Below are positions 19,171-29,104 of a stretch of 62,167 nt of DNA, one piece after another (the stretch's first letter is position 1; each line of letters opens with the position of its first letter). Under the pieces are notes generated by a model, which had not been told where the DNA came from, did no database searches, and saw only the letters and a list, made by a program, of their open reading frames with translations. A program made the position numbers and the translations under genes. The DNA is from Clostridium sp. (lineage in GTDB: Bacteria; Bacillota; Clostridia; Oscillospirales; Ruminococcaceae): assembly GCA_023664445.1 (NCBI GenBank), contig JAMPFN010000009.1, positions 1 through 62,167 on the forward strand, in the 5' to 3' direction.

Positions 19171-19341
19171 ATGCAGATCAAGCTTGTAAAGAGCCTTATT
19201 GGCAGAAAAAAAGACCAGATCGCTACTGCTCATTCACTCGGTCTTAAAAAAGTCGGTCAGGTTGTAACGCAGCCTGACAATGAGCAGACAAAGGGTAAGA
19301 TCAATAAAATTTCTCACCTCGTGGAGGTCATTGAAGCATAA
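19171..19341 (+). CDS. rpmD: 50S ribosomal protein L30
   Basis: The product is 56 residues, running from [16 protein letters not shown] to LVEVIEA. It has the family's [20 protein letters not shown] core. It lies between rpsE and rplO as expected, with AAGGAG 11 bases before the ATG. Confidence 0.96.
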   Translation: MQIKLVKSLIGRKKDQIATAHSLGLKKVGQVVTQPDNEQTKGKINKISHLVEVIEA

Positions 19342-19362
19342 TAGATAAGGAGGTGCATCACG

Positions 19363-19803
19363 ATGAAGTTACACGAATTATCACCGGCACCCGGCTCTGT
19401 TTCAGAGCGCAAGCGTGTGGGCAGAGGTCACGGCTCGGGAAACGGCAAGACGGCCGGCAAGGGTCATAAGGGACAGAATGCCCGTTCGGGCGGCGGTGTT
19501 AGGATCGGATTTGAAGGCGGACAGATGCCTTTGGCAAGAAGAATCCCGAAAAGAGGCTTCAACAATATCTTTGCCAAGAAATATTCGATCGTAAATGTTT
19601 CCGATTTAAGCAAGTTTGTTGACGGAACAGTTGTCGACACGGAAATGCTGATAGCTTCCGGACTTGTTAAAAAGGGAAACGACGGTGTCAAGGTTCTCGG
19701 AAACGGAGAGCTTACATCAAAAATCACTGTGAAAGCTGCTAAATTCTCAAAGAGCGCAATAGAAAAAATTGAAAAGGCCGGCGGGAAAGCAGAGGTGATT
19801 TAA
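19363..19803 (+). CDS. rplO: 50S ribosomal protein L15
   Basis: The 146-residue L15 is a late assembly protein. The glycine-rich [19 protein letters not shown] and the [18 protein letters not shown] segment are diagnostic. secY starts one base after its stop. Confidence 0.98.
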   Translation: MKLHELSPAPGSVSERKRVGRGHGSGNGKTAGKGHKGQNARSGGGVRIGFEGGQMPLARRIPKRGFNNIFAKKYSIVNVSDLSKFVDGTVVDTEMLIASGLVKKGNDGVKVLGNGELTSKITVKAAKFSKSAIEKIEKAGGKAEVI

Positions 19804-19804
19804 T

Positions 19805-21124
19805 GTGTTCCAGACATTGAGAAACGCATGGAAGGTTACGGAGATCCGTAAAAAGCTTCTGTTCACATTATTCATCATAATCGTATTCAGATTCGGAAGC
19901 GCATTAACAGTACCGTTTCTGAATTTGGCAACAGTACAGGGTTGGATGGAAGAAAACGCTACAGGCGGAAACTTTCTCGAATACCTGAACGTATTGACGG
20001 GCGGCGCGCTGTCAAAGGCGACGATATTCTCGCTTTCGATAACGCCATATATCAACGCTTCGATCATAGTCCAGCTTCTGACATATGCTTTGCCTCCTCT
20101 TGAAAGGCTTCAGCAGGAGGGCGAAGAGGGACGAAAGACTATAAACAAGATCACAGCGTTTGTGGCGCTTGGGCTCTCGATTTTCATGTCGGTGGCTTAT
20201 TATTTCACTCTTAAAAATATGGGTGCGGTTGAATATACCACGGGCTTTGAAGGCGTATTTACCGCCATAGTAATATCGGCTTGTTTCGTTGCCGGAGCAA
20301 TGTTGGTGGTATGGATGGGAAACAGAGTTAACGACAGAGGTATCGGAAACGGTATTTCAATGATACTTTTTGCGGGTATCGTCGCGAGATTTCCGACCGA
20401 TGCGGGAACGCTCGTTGCTCTTACAAAGGAAACCCCTTCCAAGTATTTGTTCGTTTCGATCGGTATTTTGATCGTATTCGTTATCATGATCGGATTTGTC
20501 GTATTTATGAATGAATCCGAAAGAAGAATTCCGGTTCAGTACGCTAAAAGAGTTGTCGGCAGAAGACAGTACGGCGGACAGAGCACACACATTCCCGTAA
20601 AGGTTTGTATGAGCGGAGTTATGCCTATAATCTTCGCAATGGCTTTCATGTCGCTTCCAAGCACGATCGGAATGTTTAAACCGATGTATGCTGAACCTTC
20701 GGGTTTCTGGCAGAAATTCTATAACGGATTCCTGAGATTTTTCAGCACACAGACATTCACATACGCAATACTTTATTTCATTCTGATTATCGCATTTAAC
20801 TACTTCTATGTATCGATGCAGTATAATCCGATTGAAATTGCAAATCAGCTTAGACAGAACAACGGCGGCATACCCGGAATCAGACCCGGAAAACCGACAT
20901 CTGATTATATTCAGAGAGTTTTGTCAAAGATAACACTTGTCGGAGCTGTATTCCTTGGAATAATCGCAATATTCCCGATTTTCCTCGGTATGGCGGACGA
21001 TAACCTCAGAAGTCTTTCAATGGGCGGTACTACAATGCTTATCGTTGTAAGCGTTGCTCTTGAAACGGTTCGTACATTGGAATCACAGCTGATGATGCGT
21101 CATCACAAGGGATTCCTTGAATAA
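19805..21124 (+). CDS. secY: Preprotein translocase channel SecY
   Basis: The 439-residue channel subunit of the Sec translocon has ten predicted membrane helices, a conserved cytosolic C4/C5 region (ERRIPVQYAKR) and the NPIEIANQLRQNNGGIPGIRPG segment. It starts at GTG 19805; an ATG two bases earlier is followed by a stop within five codons. Its position after rplO is the typical spc layout. Confidence 0.98.
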   Translation: MFQTLRNAWKVTEIRKKLLFTLFIIIVFRFGSALTVPFLNLATVQGWMEENATGGNFLEYLNVLTGGALSKATIFSLSITPYINASIIVQLLTYALPPLERLQQEGEEGRKTINKITAFVALGLSIFMSVAYYFTLKNMGAVEYTTGFEGVFTAIVISACFVAGAMLVVWMGNRVNDRGIGNGISMILFAGIVARFPTDAGTLVALTKETPSKYLFVSIGILIVFVIMIGFVVFMNESERRIPVQYAKRVVGRRQYGGQSTHIPVKVCMSGVMPIIFAMAFMSLPSTIGMFKPMYAEPSGFWQKFYNGFLRFFSTQTFTYAILYFILIIAFNYFYVSMQYNPIEIANQLRQNNGGIPGIRPGKPTSDYIQRVLSKITLVGAVFLGIIAIFPIFLGMADDNLRSLSMGGTTMLIVVSVALETVRTLESQLMMRHHKGFLE

Positions 21125-21135
21125 GGAGGTCAAAG

Positions 21136-21768
21136 ATGAATCTAATTCTGTTAGGCGCTCCGGGCGCCGGAAAGGGAACACAGGCGGAGGTAATATCCGA
21201 CGCTCTAAGTATCCCACAGATCTCTACGGGAAATATCCTTAGAGAAGCTGTTAAGAACGGTACGGAATACGGTCTTAAGGCTAAGGCTGCTATGGACAGC
21301 GGCTCGCTTGTTTCCGATGATGTTGTTATCGGTATCTTAAAAGACAGGATCGCTGAGGACGACTGCAAAAACGGTTTTATCCTTGACGGTTTTCCGAGAA
21401 CTGTACCGCAGGCTGAAGCTTTGGAAGCTATGGGCGTTAAAATCGATAAGGTAGTTGAAATATTTGTTCCGGACGAAACTATTCAGGGCAGACTTTCCGG
21501 AAGAAGAGTCTGCGAGGACTGCGGAGCTTCATATCACGTTGACTTCAAGCCTACAAAGGTTGAGGGCGTTTGCGATAAGTGCGGCGGAAAGGCAGTTCAG
21601 AGAAAAGACGATCATCCGGATACAGTTATAGAGCGTTTGAAGGTTTACCATGAACAGACAGCGCCGCTTAAGGATTTCTATTCTAAGAAAGGAATTCTTG
21701 AAACTGTTACAGGACAGGAGAGCGTTGAGGAAACTTCAAAGCTCGTGCTTAAAACGGTAGGAGCATAA
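21136..21768 (+). CDS. adk: Adenylate kinase
   Basis: The 210-residue enzyme interconverts ATP + AMP with 2 ADP. The P-loop GAPGAGKGT is at residues 7-15, DGFPRT near 84-89, and the LID domain carries four cysteines (CEDC and CDKC), marking the zinc-bearing Gram-positive form. It is 11 bases after secY. Confidence 0.98.
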   Translation: MNLILLGAPGAGKGTQAEVISDALSIPQISTGNILREAVKNGTEYGLKAKAAMDSGSLVSDDVVIGILKDRIAEDDCKNGFILDGFPRTVPQAEALEAMGVKIDKVVEIFVPDETIQGRLSGRRVCEDCGASYHVDFKPTKVEGVCDKCGGKAVQRKDDHPDTVIERLKVYHEQTAPLKDFYSKKGILETVTGQESVEETSKLVLKTVGA

Positions 21769-21773
21769 GATCC

Positions 21774-22523
21774 ATGGTAAGCGTTAAATCAAGTACTGAT
21801 TTAGCTAAAATGCGTGAAGCCGGTCAGATCGCCGGCAGAGCGCTGAAGCTTGCGGGTGAATCTATAAAAGCAGGAATGACAACTAAAGCCCTCGACAAGA
21901 TAATCCATGATTATATCACAGGATGCGGAGCAATACCGTCGTTTCTGAATTACGGCGGATTTAAGGGAAGCGCCTGCATATCAATAAACAATGAAGTTAT
22001 TCACGGTATTCCGAGCCATAAAAAAAGGATCGCCGAGGGCGATATAGTGAGCGTTGACGTGGGAGCGTATTATAACGGCTTTCACGGCGATACATGCGCT
22101 ACATTCGCTGTGGGAAAGATATCCGACGAGGCGAAGAAGCTCCTTGAAGTAACCGAGGCAAGCCTTTACGAAGGCATAAAGATGGCGCAGGTCGGCGCAA
22201 GGCTCGGAGATGTCAGCCATGCGGTTGAAGAATACTGTGCCTCGAGAGGCTACGGTATCGTAAGAAATTACTGCGGTCATGGGATAGGCAGGGAACTGCA
22301 CGAACCTCCGGAAGTTCCGAATTACGGAAAGCCCGGACACGGACCGCGGCTTGTTGCCGGAATGACATTCTGCATCGAGCCTATGATAAATCAGAAGGGC
22401 GACGACGTAAAGGTTCTGAGGGACGGTTGGACAGTTGTAACAAAAAACGGTTCGCTGTCGGCGCATTTTGAACATGCGATAGCAGTAACGCCTTCGGGAC
22501 CCGTGATATTGACGCAGCCTTGA
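21774..22523 (+). CDS. map: Methionine aminopeptidase, type I
   Basis: The 249-residue metalloprotease removes initiator methionine. The metal ligands fit the family: Asp in DVGAYYNGFHGDTC (two), His in GHGIG, and Glu in CIEPM and FEHAIAV. It starts at ATG 21774 with a weak GGAG site, 5 bases after adk. No KOW-domain gene intervenes before infA, as it does in some Clostridia. Confidence 0.97.
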   Translation: MVSVKSSTDLAKMREAGQIAGRALKLAGESIKAGMTTKALDKIIHDYITGCGAIPSFLNYGGFKGSACISINNEVIHGIPSHKKRIAEGDIVSVDVGAYYNGFHGDTCATFAVGKISDEAKKLLEVTEASLYEGIKMAQVGARLGDVSHAVEEYCASRGYGIVRNYCGHGIGRELHEPPEVPNYGKPGHGPRLVAGMTFCIEPMINQKGDDVKVLRDGWTVVTKNGSLSAHFEHAIAVTPSGPVILTQP

Positions 22524-22608
22524 GTCAAAAACGGCTGTATAAAACGAAAAACTTTGAAATGCGGCGTGTAAGACCGCGCACCGTAACCTATATGTGGAGG
22601 TATTAGTT

Positions 22609-22827
22609 TTGTCTAAGGAAGATGTAATTGAGTTGGAGGGTATCGTTGAGGAAGCTCTGCCGAACGCAATGTTCCGCGTAAAGCTGCCGAACGATCATGT
22701 AATTCTCGGTCACGTATCGGGAAAGCTTAGAATGAATTATATCAGAATAGTTCCCGGGGATAAGGTAACAGTTGAAATGTCACCTTATGACCTGACTAAG
22801 GGCAGAATCACCTGGAGAGCCAAATAA
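22609..22827 (+). CDS. infA: Translation initiation factor IF-1
   Basis: The 72-residue S1/OB-fold factor binds the A site during initiation. [20 protein letters not shown] and GRITWRAK are highly conserved. It starts at TTG 22609, 8 bases after GGAGG, which gives the family's exact length; a longer in-frame start overlaps the binding site. Confidence 0.98.
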   Translation: MSKEDVIELEGIVEEALPNAMFRVKLPNDHVILGHVSGKLRMNYIRIVPGDKVTVEMSPYDLTKGRITWRAK

Positions 22828-22838
22828 ACGGCTTTTAA

Positions 22839-23000
<162 letters not shown>

Positions 23001-23036
23001 GCCTTGACATTCTATTAACGGAGGTGCTATTAATTA

Positions 23037-23405
23037 ATGGCAAGAATTTCTGGTGTTGACCTTCCGAAAGATAAGAGAGTCGAGATCGGCTTGACTTATA
23101 TCTACGGAATCGGTCGTCCGACAGCTGTAAAGATCCTTAAGGAAACGGGCGTTAACCCTGACACGAGAGTAAAGGATCTTACAGAAGGCGACGTGGCAAA
23201 GCTGCGTGACTATATCGATAAAAACTGCAACGTTGAGGGCGACCTCAGAAGAGAGATCGCGCTCAACATAAAAAGACTTGTTGAGATCGGCTGCTACAGG
23301 GGCGTTCGTCACCGTAAGGGACTGCCTGTAAGAGGACAGAGAACAAAGACAAACGCAAGAACACGTAAGGGTCCTGCAAAGACGATCGCAAACAAGAAGA
23401 AGTAA
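23037..23405 (+). CDS. rpsM: 30S ribosomal protein S13
   Basis: The 122-residue S13 of the 30S head contacts P-site t[24 protein letters not shown] and [23 protein letters not shown] tail (here [18 protein letters not shown]) are diagnostic. Confidence 0.98.
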   Translation: MARISGVDLPKDKRVEIGLTYIYGIGRPTAVKILKETGVNPDTRVKDLTEGDVAKLRDYIDKNCNVEGDLRREIALNIKRLVEIGCYRGVRHRKGLPVRGQRTKTNARTRKGPAKTIANKKK

Positions 23406-23418
23406 GGAGGATTGAACA

Positions 23419-23820
23419 ATGGCACAGCAGAAACCTAAAAAGGTTGCTATCAGACGACGCAGAGAGCGTAAAAACATTGAAAGCGGCGCAGTTCATATTC
23501 AGTCCACTTTCAATAACACGATCGTAACTATTACAGATACGCACGGCAACGCAATATCCTGGGCAAGCGCCGGAGGATTGGGCTTCAGAGGCTCAAGAAA
23601 GTCAACTCCGTTTGCTGCGCAGACAGCGGCTGAAACAGCTGCAAAGGCTGCTATGGAGCATGGTCTTAAATCCGTAGAGGTTTACGTTAAGGGACCGGGT
23701 TCAGGAAGAGAAGCGGCTATCAGAGCTTTGCAGACAGTCGGTCTGGAAGTTAAGATGATCAAAGACGTTACCCCTATTCCGCACAACGGATGCCGTCCTC
23801 CAAAGAGAAGACGCGTCTAA
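23419..23820 (+). CDS. rpsK: 30S ribosomal protein S11
   Basis: The 133-residue S11 of the 30S platform shows [19 protein letters not shown], the [16 protein letters not shown] segment and the [12 protein letters not shown] end. It lies 13 bases after rpsM. Confidence 0.98.
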   Translation: MAQQKPKKVAIRRRRERKNIESGAVHIQSTFNNTIVTITDTHGNAISWASAGGLGFRGSRKSTPFAAQTAAETAAKAAMEHGLKSVEVYVKGPGSGREAAIRALQTVGLEVKMIKDVTPIPHNGCRPPKRRRV

Positions 23821-23841
23821 TTAACAGGAGGTGCAAACAAA

Positions 23842-24438
23842 TTGGCTATTAACAGAGAACCTATTCTCAAGAGATGCAGATACCTTGGAATCAGCCCCGC
23901 AGTTATGGGTATTTCTAAGGAAAGTAAGCGTAATCCTAACGCAAACAAGAGAAAGAAAGTTTCAGAATACGGAATGCAGCTTAAGGAAAAGCAGAAGCTG
24001 AAATTCATCTACGGCGTTCTGGAAAAGCCTTTCTACCACTATTTTGAAATCGCTGCAAAAATGGAGGGCAAGGCAGGTGAAAACCTGATCACAATTCTGG
24101 AGTCAAGACTTGACAACGTTGTGTTCAGAATGGGTCTTGCGCTTACAAGAAGAGAATCAAGACAGCTTGTTACACATGGACATTTCCTTGTAAACGGCGT
24201 AAGAGTTGATATCCCTTCTTACAGAGTAAAAGTCGGAGATACTATCGAACTTTCCGAAAACAGCAAGAAGAGTGACAAGTTCAAGGAGATTATCGAAGGC
24301 ACAAAGGGCAGGGTAATTCCTCTTTGGCTTGAGGCAAACAAGGAAGCAGCAACCGCTAAGGTCGTACGCATGCCTGTTAAAGACGATATAGATTATGAGG
24401 TTGAAGAAACGTTTATCGTCGAGTTGTACTCAAAATAA
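23842..24438 (+). CDS. rpsD: 30S ribosomal protein S4
   Basis: The 198-residue S4 is a primary 16S rRNA binder, repressor of the alpha operon in some bacteria. The S4 RNA-binding domain (RLDNVVFRMGLALTRRESRQ, LVTHGHFLVNG) is clear. It starts at TTG 23842 behind AGGAGGTG. The N-terminus lacks the multi-cysteine zinc site. Confidence 0.97.
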   Translation: MAINREPILKRCRYLGISPAVMGISKESKRNPNANKRKKVSEYGMQLKEKQKLKFIYGVLEKPFYHYFEIAAKMEGKAGENLITILESRLDNVVFRMGLALTRRESRQLVTHGHFLVNGVRVDIPSYRVKVGDTIELSENSKKSDKFKEIIEGTKGRVIPLWLEANKEAATAKVVRMPVKDDIDYEVEETFIVELYSK

Positions 24439-24524
24439 TAATAAATTACTTATTATTAGCCTGTTGATTTTATTTGAATGTCCTTTATCGGGACAAAAAG
24501 TGATTGCGAAATAGGAGGGTTCTT

Positions 24525-25484
24525 ATGCTTGAAAAAATCGTAAAGCCGGAAATTGACACTGTAGAGCTGAAAACTGACGGCAAGTACGGTAAATTCGTAT
24601 TGTCTCCGTTGGAGCGCGGATACGGTATAACGCTTGGCAACAGCTTAAGGCGTGTACTGCTCTCCTCACTGCCGGGCGTTGCAGTCAACTCAGTCAAGAT
24701 AGACGGCGTACACCATGAAATGTCAACCATTCCGGGTGTAAAAGAGGATGTTACAGAAATAATCCTTGCGATAAAGGGACTTACAGCCAAGCTTTACGGC
24801 GAAGGACCTAAGACCGTTTATATTGAGGCAGAGGGCGAATGTGAAGTTACTGCCGGCGATATCAAAACAGACTCAGAGGTCAATATTCTTGATCCGGGAA
24901 TGCATATAGCTACACTCGGGAAAGATGCGAAGCTTTATATGGAAATCACTATCGACAGAGGCAGAGGCTATGTTTCTGCCGAGCGCAACAAGCAGCAGGC
25001 AGGCGGAAGCATGCCGGTTGATGTGATCGCGGTTGATAGTATTTATACTCCTGTTTTGAAGGTGAATTACAAGGTCGAAGACACGCGTCTGGGCCAGGTA
25101 ACTGATTTTGATAAGCTTACAATAGAGGTTTGGACAGATGGAACGATCTCAGCAAAGGAAGCGTTATCACAGGCAGCCAATCTCCTCAACGAGCATCTAA
25201 GACTTTTTGTTGACTTGTCTGATGAGGCAAGCATCGAAGAAGTTCTTGTGGACCAGGAGGACAAGGGTAAAGAAAAAATCCTTGAGATGACCATTGAGGA
25301 ACTTGACTTATCGGTACGTTCATTCAATTGCTTAAAGCGTGCCGGAATTAATACCGTTGAAGACTTGATAACCAAGTCTGAAGAAGAAATGATGAAGGTT
25401 AGAAACCTTGGTAAAAAATCCTTTGATGAGGTTAAAGATAAGCTTCAATCACTTGGCTTTGACCTTAGCTCAGAAGAGGAATAA
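24525..25484 (+). CDS. rpoA: RNA polymerase alpha subunit
   Basis: The 319-residue subunit has an N-terminal dimerisation domain ([22 protein letters not shown]) and a C-terminal domain ([23 protein letters not shown]) that binds UP elements and activators. ATG 24525 lies behind AGGAGG; the longer in-frame start at 24504 overlaps that site. Confidence 0.98.
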   Translation: MLEKIVKPEIDTVELKTDGKYGKFVLSPLERGYGITLGNSLRRVLLSSLPGVAVNSVKIDGVHHEMSTIPGVKEDVTEIILAIKGLTAKLYGEGPKTVYIEAEGECEVTAGDIKTDSEVNILDPGMHIATLGKDAKLYMEITIDRGRGYVSAERNKQQAGGSMPVDVIAVDSIYTPVLKVNYKVEDTRLGQVTDFDKLTIEVWTDGTISAKEALSQAANLLNEHLRLFVDLSDEASIEEVLVDQEDKGKEKILEMTIEELDLSVRSFNCLKRAGINTVEDLITKSEEEMMKVRNLGKKSFDEVKDKLQSLGFDLSSEEE

Positions 25485-25542
25485 AACTGCCGGAAAGCCG
25501 TTTTGCGGTTTGTTCCCGCAATTTGAAAAGGAGTGAATAACG

Positions 25543-25884
25543 ATGCCAGGTACAAGAAAGCTTGGAAGATCAACTGACCATAGAAGAGCAATGCTCAGAG
25601 CAATGGTTACTTACCTGCTTGAAAATGGACAGATTGAAACAACAGTAACAAGAGCTAAAGAAGTAAGAGCGGTTGCTGAAAAGATGATTACAATAGGCAA
25701 GAACAGCGATCTGCACTCCAAACGTCAGGTTTTTGCTTATGTTACTAAGGAAGACGTCGCTAAGAAGCTGTTTGATGAGATTTCACCTAAATATGCCGAC
25801 AGAAACGGCGGATATACAAGGATCGTAAAGATCGGTCCGCGCCGCGGCGACGCTGCTGAAATGGCTATTATTCAGCTTGTTTGA
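25543..25884 (+). CDS. rplQ: 50S ribosomal protein L17
   Basis: The 113-residue L17 is the last gene of the cluster. [19 protein letters not shown] and [16 protein letters not shown] are diagnostic. AAGGAG lies before the ATG, and a terminator follows. Confidence 0.98.
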   Translation: MPGTRKLGRSTDHRRAMLRAMVTYLLENGQIETTVTRAKEVRAVAEKMITIGKNSDLHSKRQVFAYVTKEDVAKKLFDEISPKYADRNGGYTRIVKIGPRRGDAAEMAIIQLV

Positions 25885-25905
25885 TTATTTTATATCGTAT
25901 TTGTT

Positions 25906-25942
25906 ATGCAGAGCTTTAGCGGCTCTGCATATTTTATTTTTA
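25906..25942 (+). terminator. Terminator of the ribosomal cluster
   Basis: ATGCAGAGC pairs with GCTCTGCAT around a short loop and is followed by ATTTTATTTTT, 22 bases after the rplQ stop. Confidence 0.88.
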
Positions 25943-25962
25943 TCAGTTTATGCAATGTGTAT

Positions 25963-26091
25963 GTTTATTTCTTGCCTTGATGTAAGAAATGAACCAAAGA
26001 AAATCAAGCTTCCGCTTCGGCACAGCCTGCGCTGTGAGTCGCGAAAGCGTAAAATAAGAAATGTATTGATAGTCGGGGACTGTAAATGATA
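25963..26091 (-). repeat. Repeat family A, copy 3
   Basis: This degenerate reverse-oriented copy (terminal arms GTTTATTTCTTGCC and GTAAGAAATGAAC, with the CACAGC/GCTGTG core) lies between the convergent ends of rplQ and the transporter gene. It occupies most of the 295-base gap. Confidence 0.78.
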
Positions 26092-26143
26092 ATTCTTATC
26101 AATGAACTTGTTTCAATTTCAAGTAGGATGACTATACATAGAT

Positions 26144-26178
26144 ATGCCCCTATGTCAATTTATGACAGAGGGGCAGTA
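26144..26178. terminator. Stable hairpin after the transporter operon
   Basis: TGCCCCT and TGTCA pair with TGACA and AGGGGCA around ATTTA. The U run is poor on the minus strand, so its terminator role for bceAB is likely but not certain. Confidence 0.5.
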
Positions 26179-26179
26179 T

Positions 26180-28159
26180 TTATTTCTTAACGATTTTGTA
26201 ATAGGTTTTAGCTGTCAGCATATAAATTATCGCATAAATGACTGCAAATGCAAGAAAGACGCAGATCGAACTTGCCATAAACAATTTGGTATTCGTCAGC
26301 TGAAGCATAGCAAGAATTTTACGCACGATAGGGAAGGCGAACACTATATGAATTCCGGCTGTAAAAAGCGGCATAAAGAAAACGGTAAGCACCTGAGAAC
26401 GTATGGAGCTTTTAATTTCCTGCCGACTCATACCGACTTTCTGCATAATTTCAAAACGGTCTTTGTCGTCATAGCCTTCGGAGATCTGCTTGTAATAAAT
26501 GATGAGGACGGTCGCCATTGTGAACAGCAGACCAAGGAAAATACCGAGAAAAAACAGACTTCCGTATAACCCGTAGGCATCGCTGCGATTTTCTTCACGG
26601 CAATCTACATTGCACTTTATACCGCTGTTTTTGATTTCGGATTGAATATTATTGAAAAATTGCAGCTGTTTTTGGGTATTTCCGTCAATATCGATCCCCA
26701 AGTAAAATTCCAGATCGCTTGCGTTATCGCCGTAAGCGTTTTTTTGCTGCTCATAAATATCGCTTATGACCGACATATCGCTTACAACGATTCCGTGAGT
26801 AGAGCATATATCCGCGCTTACCATGCCGTTTCCTACAAAGCTTTCGGTATATTCGGTTATCCTGTATGTCTTTCCGAAAAGGTCAAATGTGTCTTTTTTA
26901 TACTTGTCACGGTTTGAGTAAAAAATAACCTCGTCTTTTTCAAGAGAAATATCCCTGCCGGTAAATACGGCATAATCCTCGGCGGTTATGAAAAACAGAT
27001 TGCATATATTATTTATAAGACTCAGGTCATCGGAATCATTGACGTTAAAAGTGTTAACTCCGTCGTATACCGCCATAAACTGCAATTCGGTATAGCAGAT
27101 TTTTCGGTTTGTTTTTATATTGTCCGACTCGGCTTTTTGGTCTATAATATCAACAATAGCCTGATTTGTCTTTTCGACGCTTTGACCGCCGTAGATCTCG
27201 ATCTGATATGGATAACGATCAAGCAGCGTATCCTCTATTCCTGCTATAAGCGAACCCGTAGACGATACCATAACGAGTACCATAGTGGACAGAATACATA
27301 TATTCGCAAGTCCCACGGCGTTTTGTTTCATACGGTACATCATACCGGAAATACTGATAAAATGACTGGTTTTGTAGTAGTATCTCTTGTTCTTTTTAAG
27401 GATTTTCAGAAATGTGATACTTCCTGCGGAAAAAATCAGATAAGTTCCGGCTATGACCAGAATGACCGCTACGAAAAACACGCTTAACGCCATAATGGGA
27501 TTTTTTATAGTGAGAGAAATATAATATCCAACACCAAGACAGCCAAGTCCGAGAAGCGCTGTAAACCATTTTGCTTTCGGTTCTTTTTCGCCGGTATTGC
27601 CGCCGTTAAGCAATTCGATCGGCTTTGAAAGATGTATCATTCTAAGCGAGTTTAAGAAGATAAGAAGAAATATGATTCCGAAAAGCGCGGCTGAATTGAC
27701 TATGGCTTCTCCTGATATGTAAAAGCCGAACGAGATATCGGCTCTTATGATTTTCGCTATTATAAGATACATCAGCTTATCAAGAAGAAATCCGACACAG
27801 AAGCCGCATACAAGACTGATAACGGCAACATATATGCTTTCATAGCCTATGACCTTTGCGATATGTCTTTTTTCCATGCCAAGAATATTATAGAGTCCGA
27901 ACTCCTTTTTACGGTTTTTGGTAAGAAAGCTGTTGGTATAGAACAGGAATATAGCCGCGAATATCGCTATTATATTGCTGCCGAGTTTCAGCGTATACGC
28001 GACCGTGTCCGCGCCGATCATATTTTCGATACTCTTATTGAGCGAAAGAGATTTCATGATGTAGTACATAGCGATCGTGAAAATACAGGTAAGAATATAC
28101 GGGAAATATGTTCGTGAATTTTTTCTGATATTGTCAAAAGCAAGCTTCGGGTACATCAT
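26180..28159 (-). CDS. bceB: BceB-type ABC transporter permease
   Basis: The 659-residue permease of the peptide-resistance (BceAB/FtsX) family has an N-terminal helix (residues about 18-36), a helix block to about 310, a roughly 200-residue extracellular domain (about 320-525) and three final helices. This is the BceB plan, in which the large external domain recognises peptide antibiotics and signals to the kinase. The length matches the family (about 650). It overlaps bceA by four bases, so the two are translated together. The true substrate (bacitracin, lantibiotics or defensin-like peptides) cannot be read from the sequence. Confidence 0.88.
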   Translation of the reverse strand: MMYPKLAFDNIRKNSRTYFPYILTCIFTIAMYYIMKSLSLNKSIENMIGADTVAYTLKLGSNIIAIFAAIFLFYTNSFLTKNRKKEFGLYNILGMEKRHIAKVIGYESIYVAVISLVCGFCVGFLLDKLMYLIIAKIIRADISFGFYISGEAIVNSAALFGIIFLLIFLNSLRMIHLSKPIELLNGGNTGEKEPKAKWFTALLGLGCLGVGYYISLTIKNPIMALSVFFVAVILVIAGTYLIFSAGSITFLKILKKNKRYYYKTSHFISISGMMYRMKQNAVGLANICILSTMVLVMVSSTGSLIAGIEDTLLDRYPYQIEIYGGQSVEKTNQAIVDIIDQKAESDNIKTNRKICYTELQFMAVYDGVNTFNVNDSDDLSLINNICNLFFITAEDYAVFTGRDISLEKDEVIFYSNRDKYKKDTFDLFGKTYRITEYTESFVGNGMVSADICSTHGIVVSDMSVISDIYEQQKNAYGDNASDLEFYLGIDIDGNTQKQLQFFNNIQSEIKNSGIKCNVDCREENRSDAYGLYGSLFFLGIFLGLLFTMATVLIIYYKQISEGYDDKDRFEIMQKVGMSRQEIKSSIRSQVLTVFFMPLFTAGIHIVFAFPIVRKILAMLQLTNTKLFMASSICVFLAFAVIYAIIYMLTAKTYYKIVKK

Positions 28160-28920
28160 CTTACATCACCGCCCGACGCAAGTAAAGTTAGGGTATCGGA
28201 AATTTTCTGATACATCTCCTCATTGGTGCAGTTTCCTCTGTAAATCTGATGGAACACCTCACCGTCCTTTATGAACAGCACACGTCCGGCGCAGCTTGCG
28301 GCTCTTGACGAATGAGTTACCATGAGAATGGTCTGTCCCGATTTATTCAGGTCGTAGAATACATTCAGAAGATCGTCAGTTGATTTTGAATCCAACGCGC
28401 CCGTAGGCTCGTCCGCAAGAATGAGCTTGGGTTCTGTAATGATCGCTCTTGCTACAGCCGCGCGCTGTTTCTGTCCGCCTGAAACCTCGTAAGGGTACTT
28501 GTTTAACAGACTCATGATCCCCAGCCGATTAGCAAGCGGAAGCAGTTTTCGGTTCATCATCTCGTATTGATTCCCCGAAAGTACCAGCGGCAGAAAAATA
28601 TTATCTCTCAGACTGAACGTATCGAGCAGATTGAAATCCTGAAAGACAAATCCTAAATTTTCACGCCTGAATGATGCCAGTTCTTTTTCTTTGATTTTCG
28701 ACAATGATTTTCCGTCAAGATAGACTTCTCCGCCTGTCGGTCTGTCAAGTGCGGCGAGTATGTTGAGAAGGGTGGTTTTACCCGATCCCGATTCTCCCAT
28801 GATCGCGACATACTCTCCCGGTTCCACAGAAAAATTTACGTTGGAAAGAGCCTTGACCTGATTTCCTCCAAAACGTGTCGTATAGATTTTCTCAAGGCTT
28901 CTGACCTCTAAAATTGACAT
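28156..28920 (-). CDS. bceA: BceA-type ABC transporter ATPase
   Basis: The 254-residue ATPase drives BceB. Walker A is GESGSGKTT near residue 41, the signature is SGGQKQR near 147, and Walker B is LILADEPTG. It belongs to the LolD/MacB-like group typical of FtsX-family permeases. AGGAGG lies 8 bases before the ATG. It is transcribed from its own region after the two-component genes, consistent with induction by the response regulator. Confidence 0.92.
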   Translation of the reverse strand: MSILEVRSLEKIYTTRFGGNQVKALSNVNFSVEPGEYVAIMGESGSGKTTLLNILAALDRPTGGEVYLDGKSLSKIKEKELASFRRENLGFVFQDFNLLDTFSLRDNIFLPLVLSGNQYEMMNRKLLPLANRLGIMSLLNKYPYEVSGGQKQRAAVARAIITEPKLILADEPTGALDSKSTDDLLNVFYDLNKSGQTILMVTHSSRAASCAGRVLFIKDGEVFHQIYRGNCTNEEMYQKISDTLTLLASGGDVR

Positions 28921-28979
28921 ATTAATGCCTCCTTTATCAGATTCTCCCGGAAACTCGGTTCCAAGGAGCGAGACAATGC

Positions 28980-29009
28980 CGTGCGAAACCGTCAGGCGGT
29001 TTCTGCACG
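28980..29009 (-). promoter_or_regulatory. Perfect-looking hairpin in the bceAB 5' region
   Basis: CGTGC-GAAACCG against CGGTTTC-GCACG (one bulged base) forms a 12-bp stem just downstream of the predicted bceAB transcription start. With no U run it is not a terminator. It could stabilise the 5' end or act as an operator. Confidence 0.5.
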
Positions 29010-29028
29010 ATATTGCCTTGATAAATCT

Positions 29029-29055
29029 ATTATAACATCAAAATCGAAAACGCAA
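29029..29055 (-). promoter_or_regulatory. Probable bceAB promoter with TGTC repeats upstream
   Basis: TATAAT (29034-29029) is preceded at 15 bases by TTGCGT. Further upstream (29066-29100) three TGTC motifs recur (ATGTCAT, CTGTCGG, ATGTCAC), reminiscent of response-regulator half-sites. This is consistent with activation of a weak promoter by the neighbouring BceR-like regulator; the binding itself is inferred. Confidence 0.45.
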
Positions 29056-29104
29056 CATTGATTCGTGTGACATTCCGACAGTTTTATATGACATTTTTGT
29101 AATA

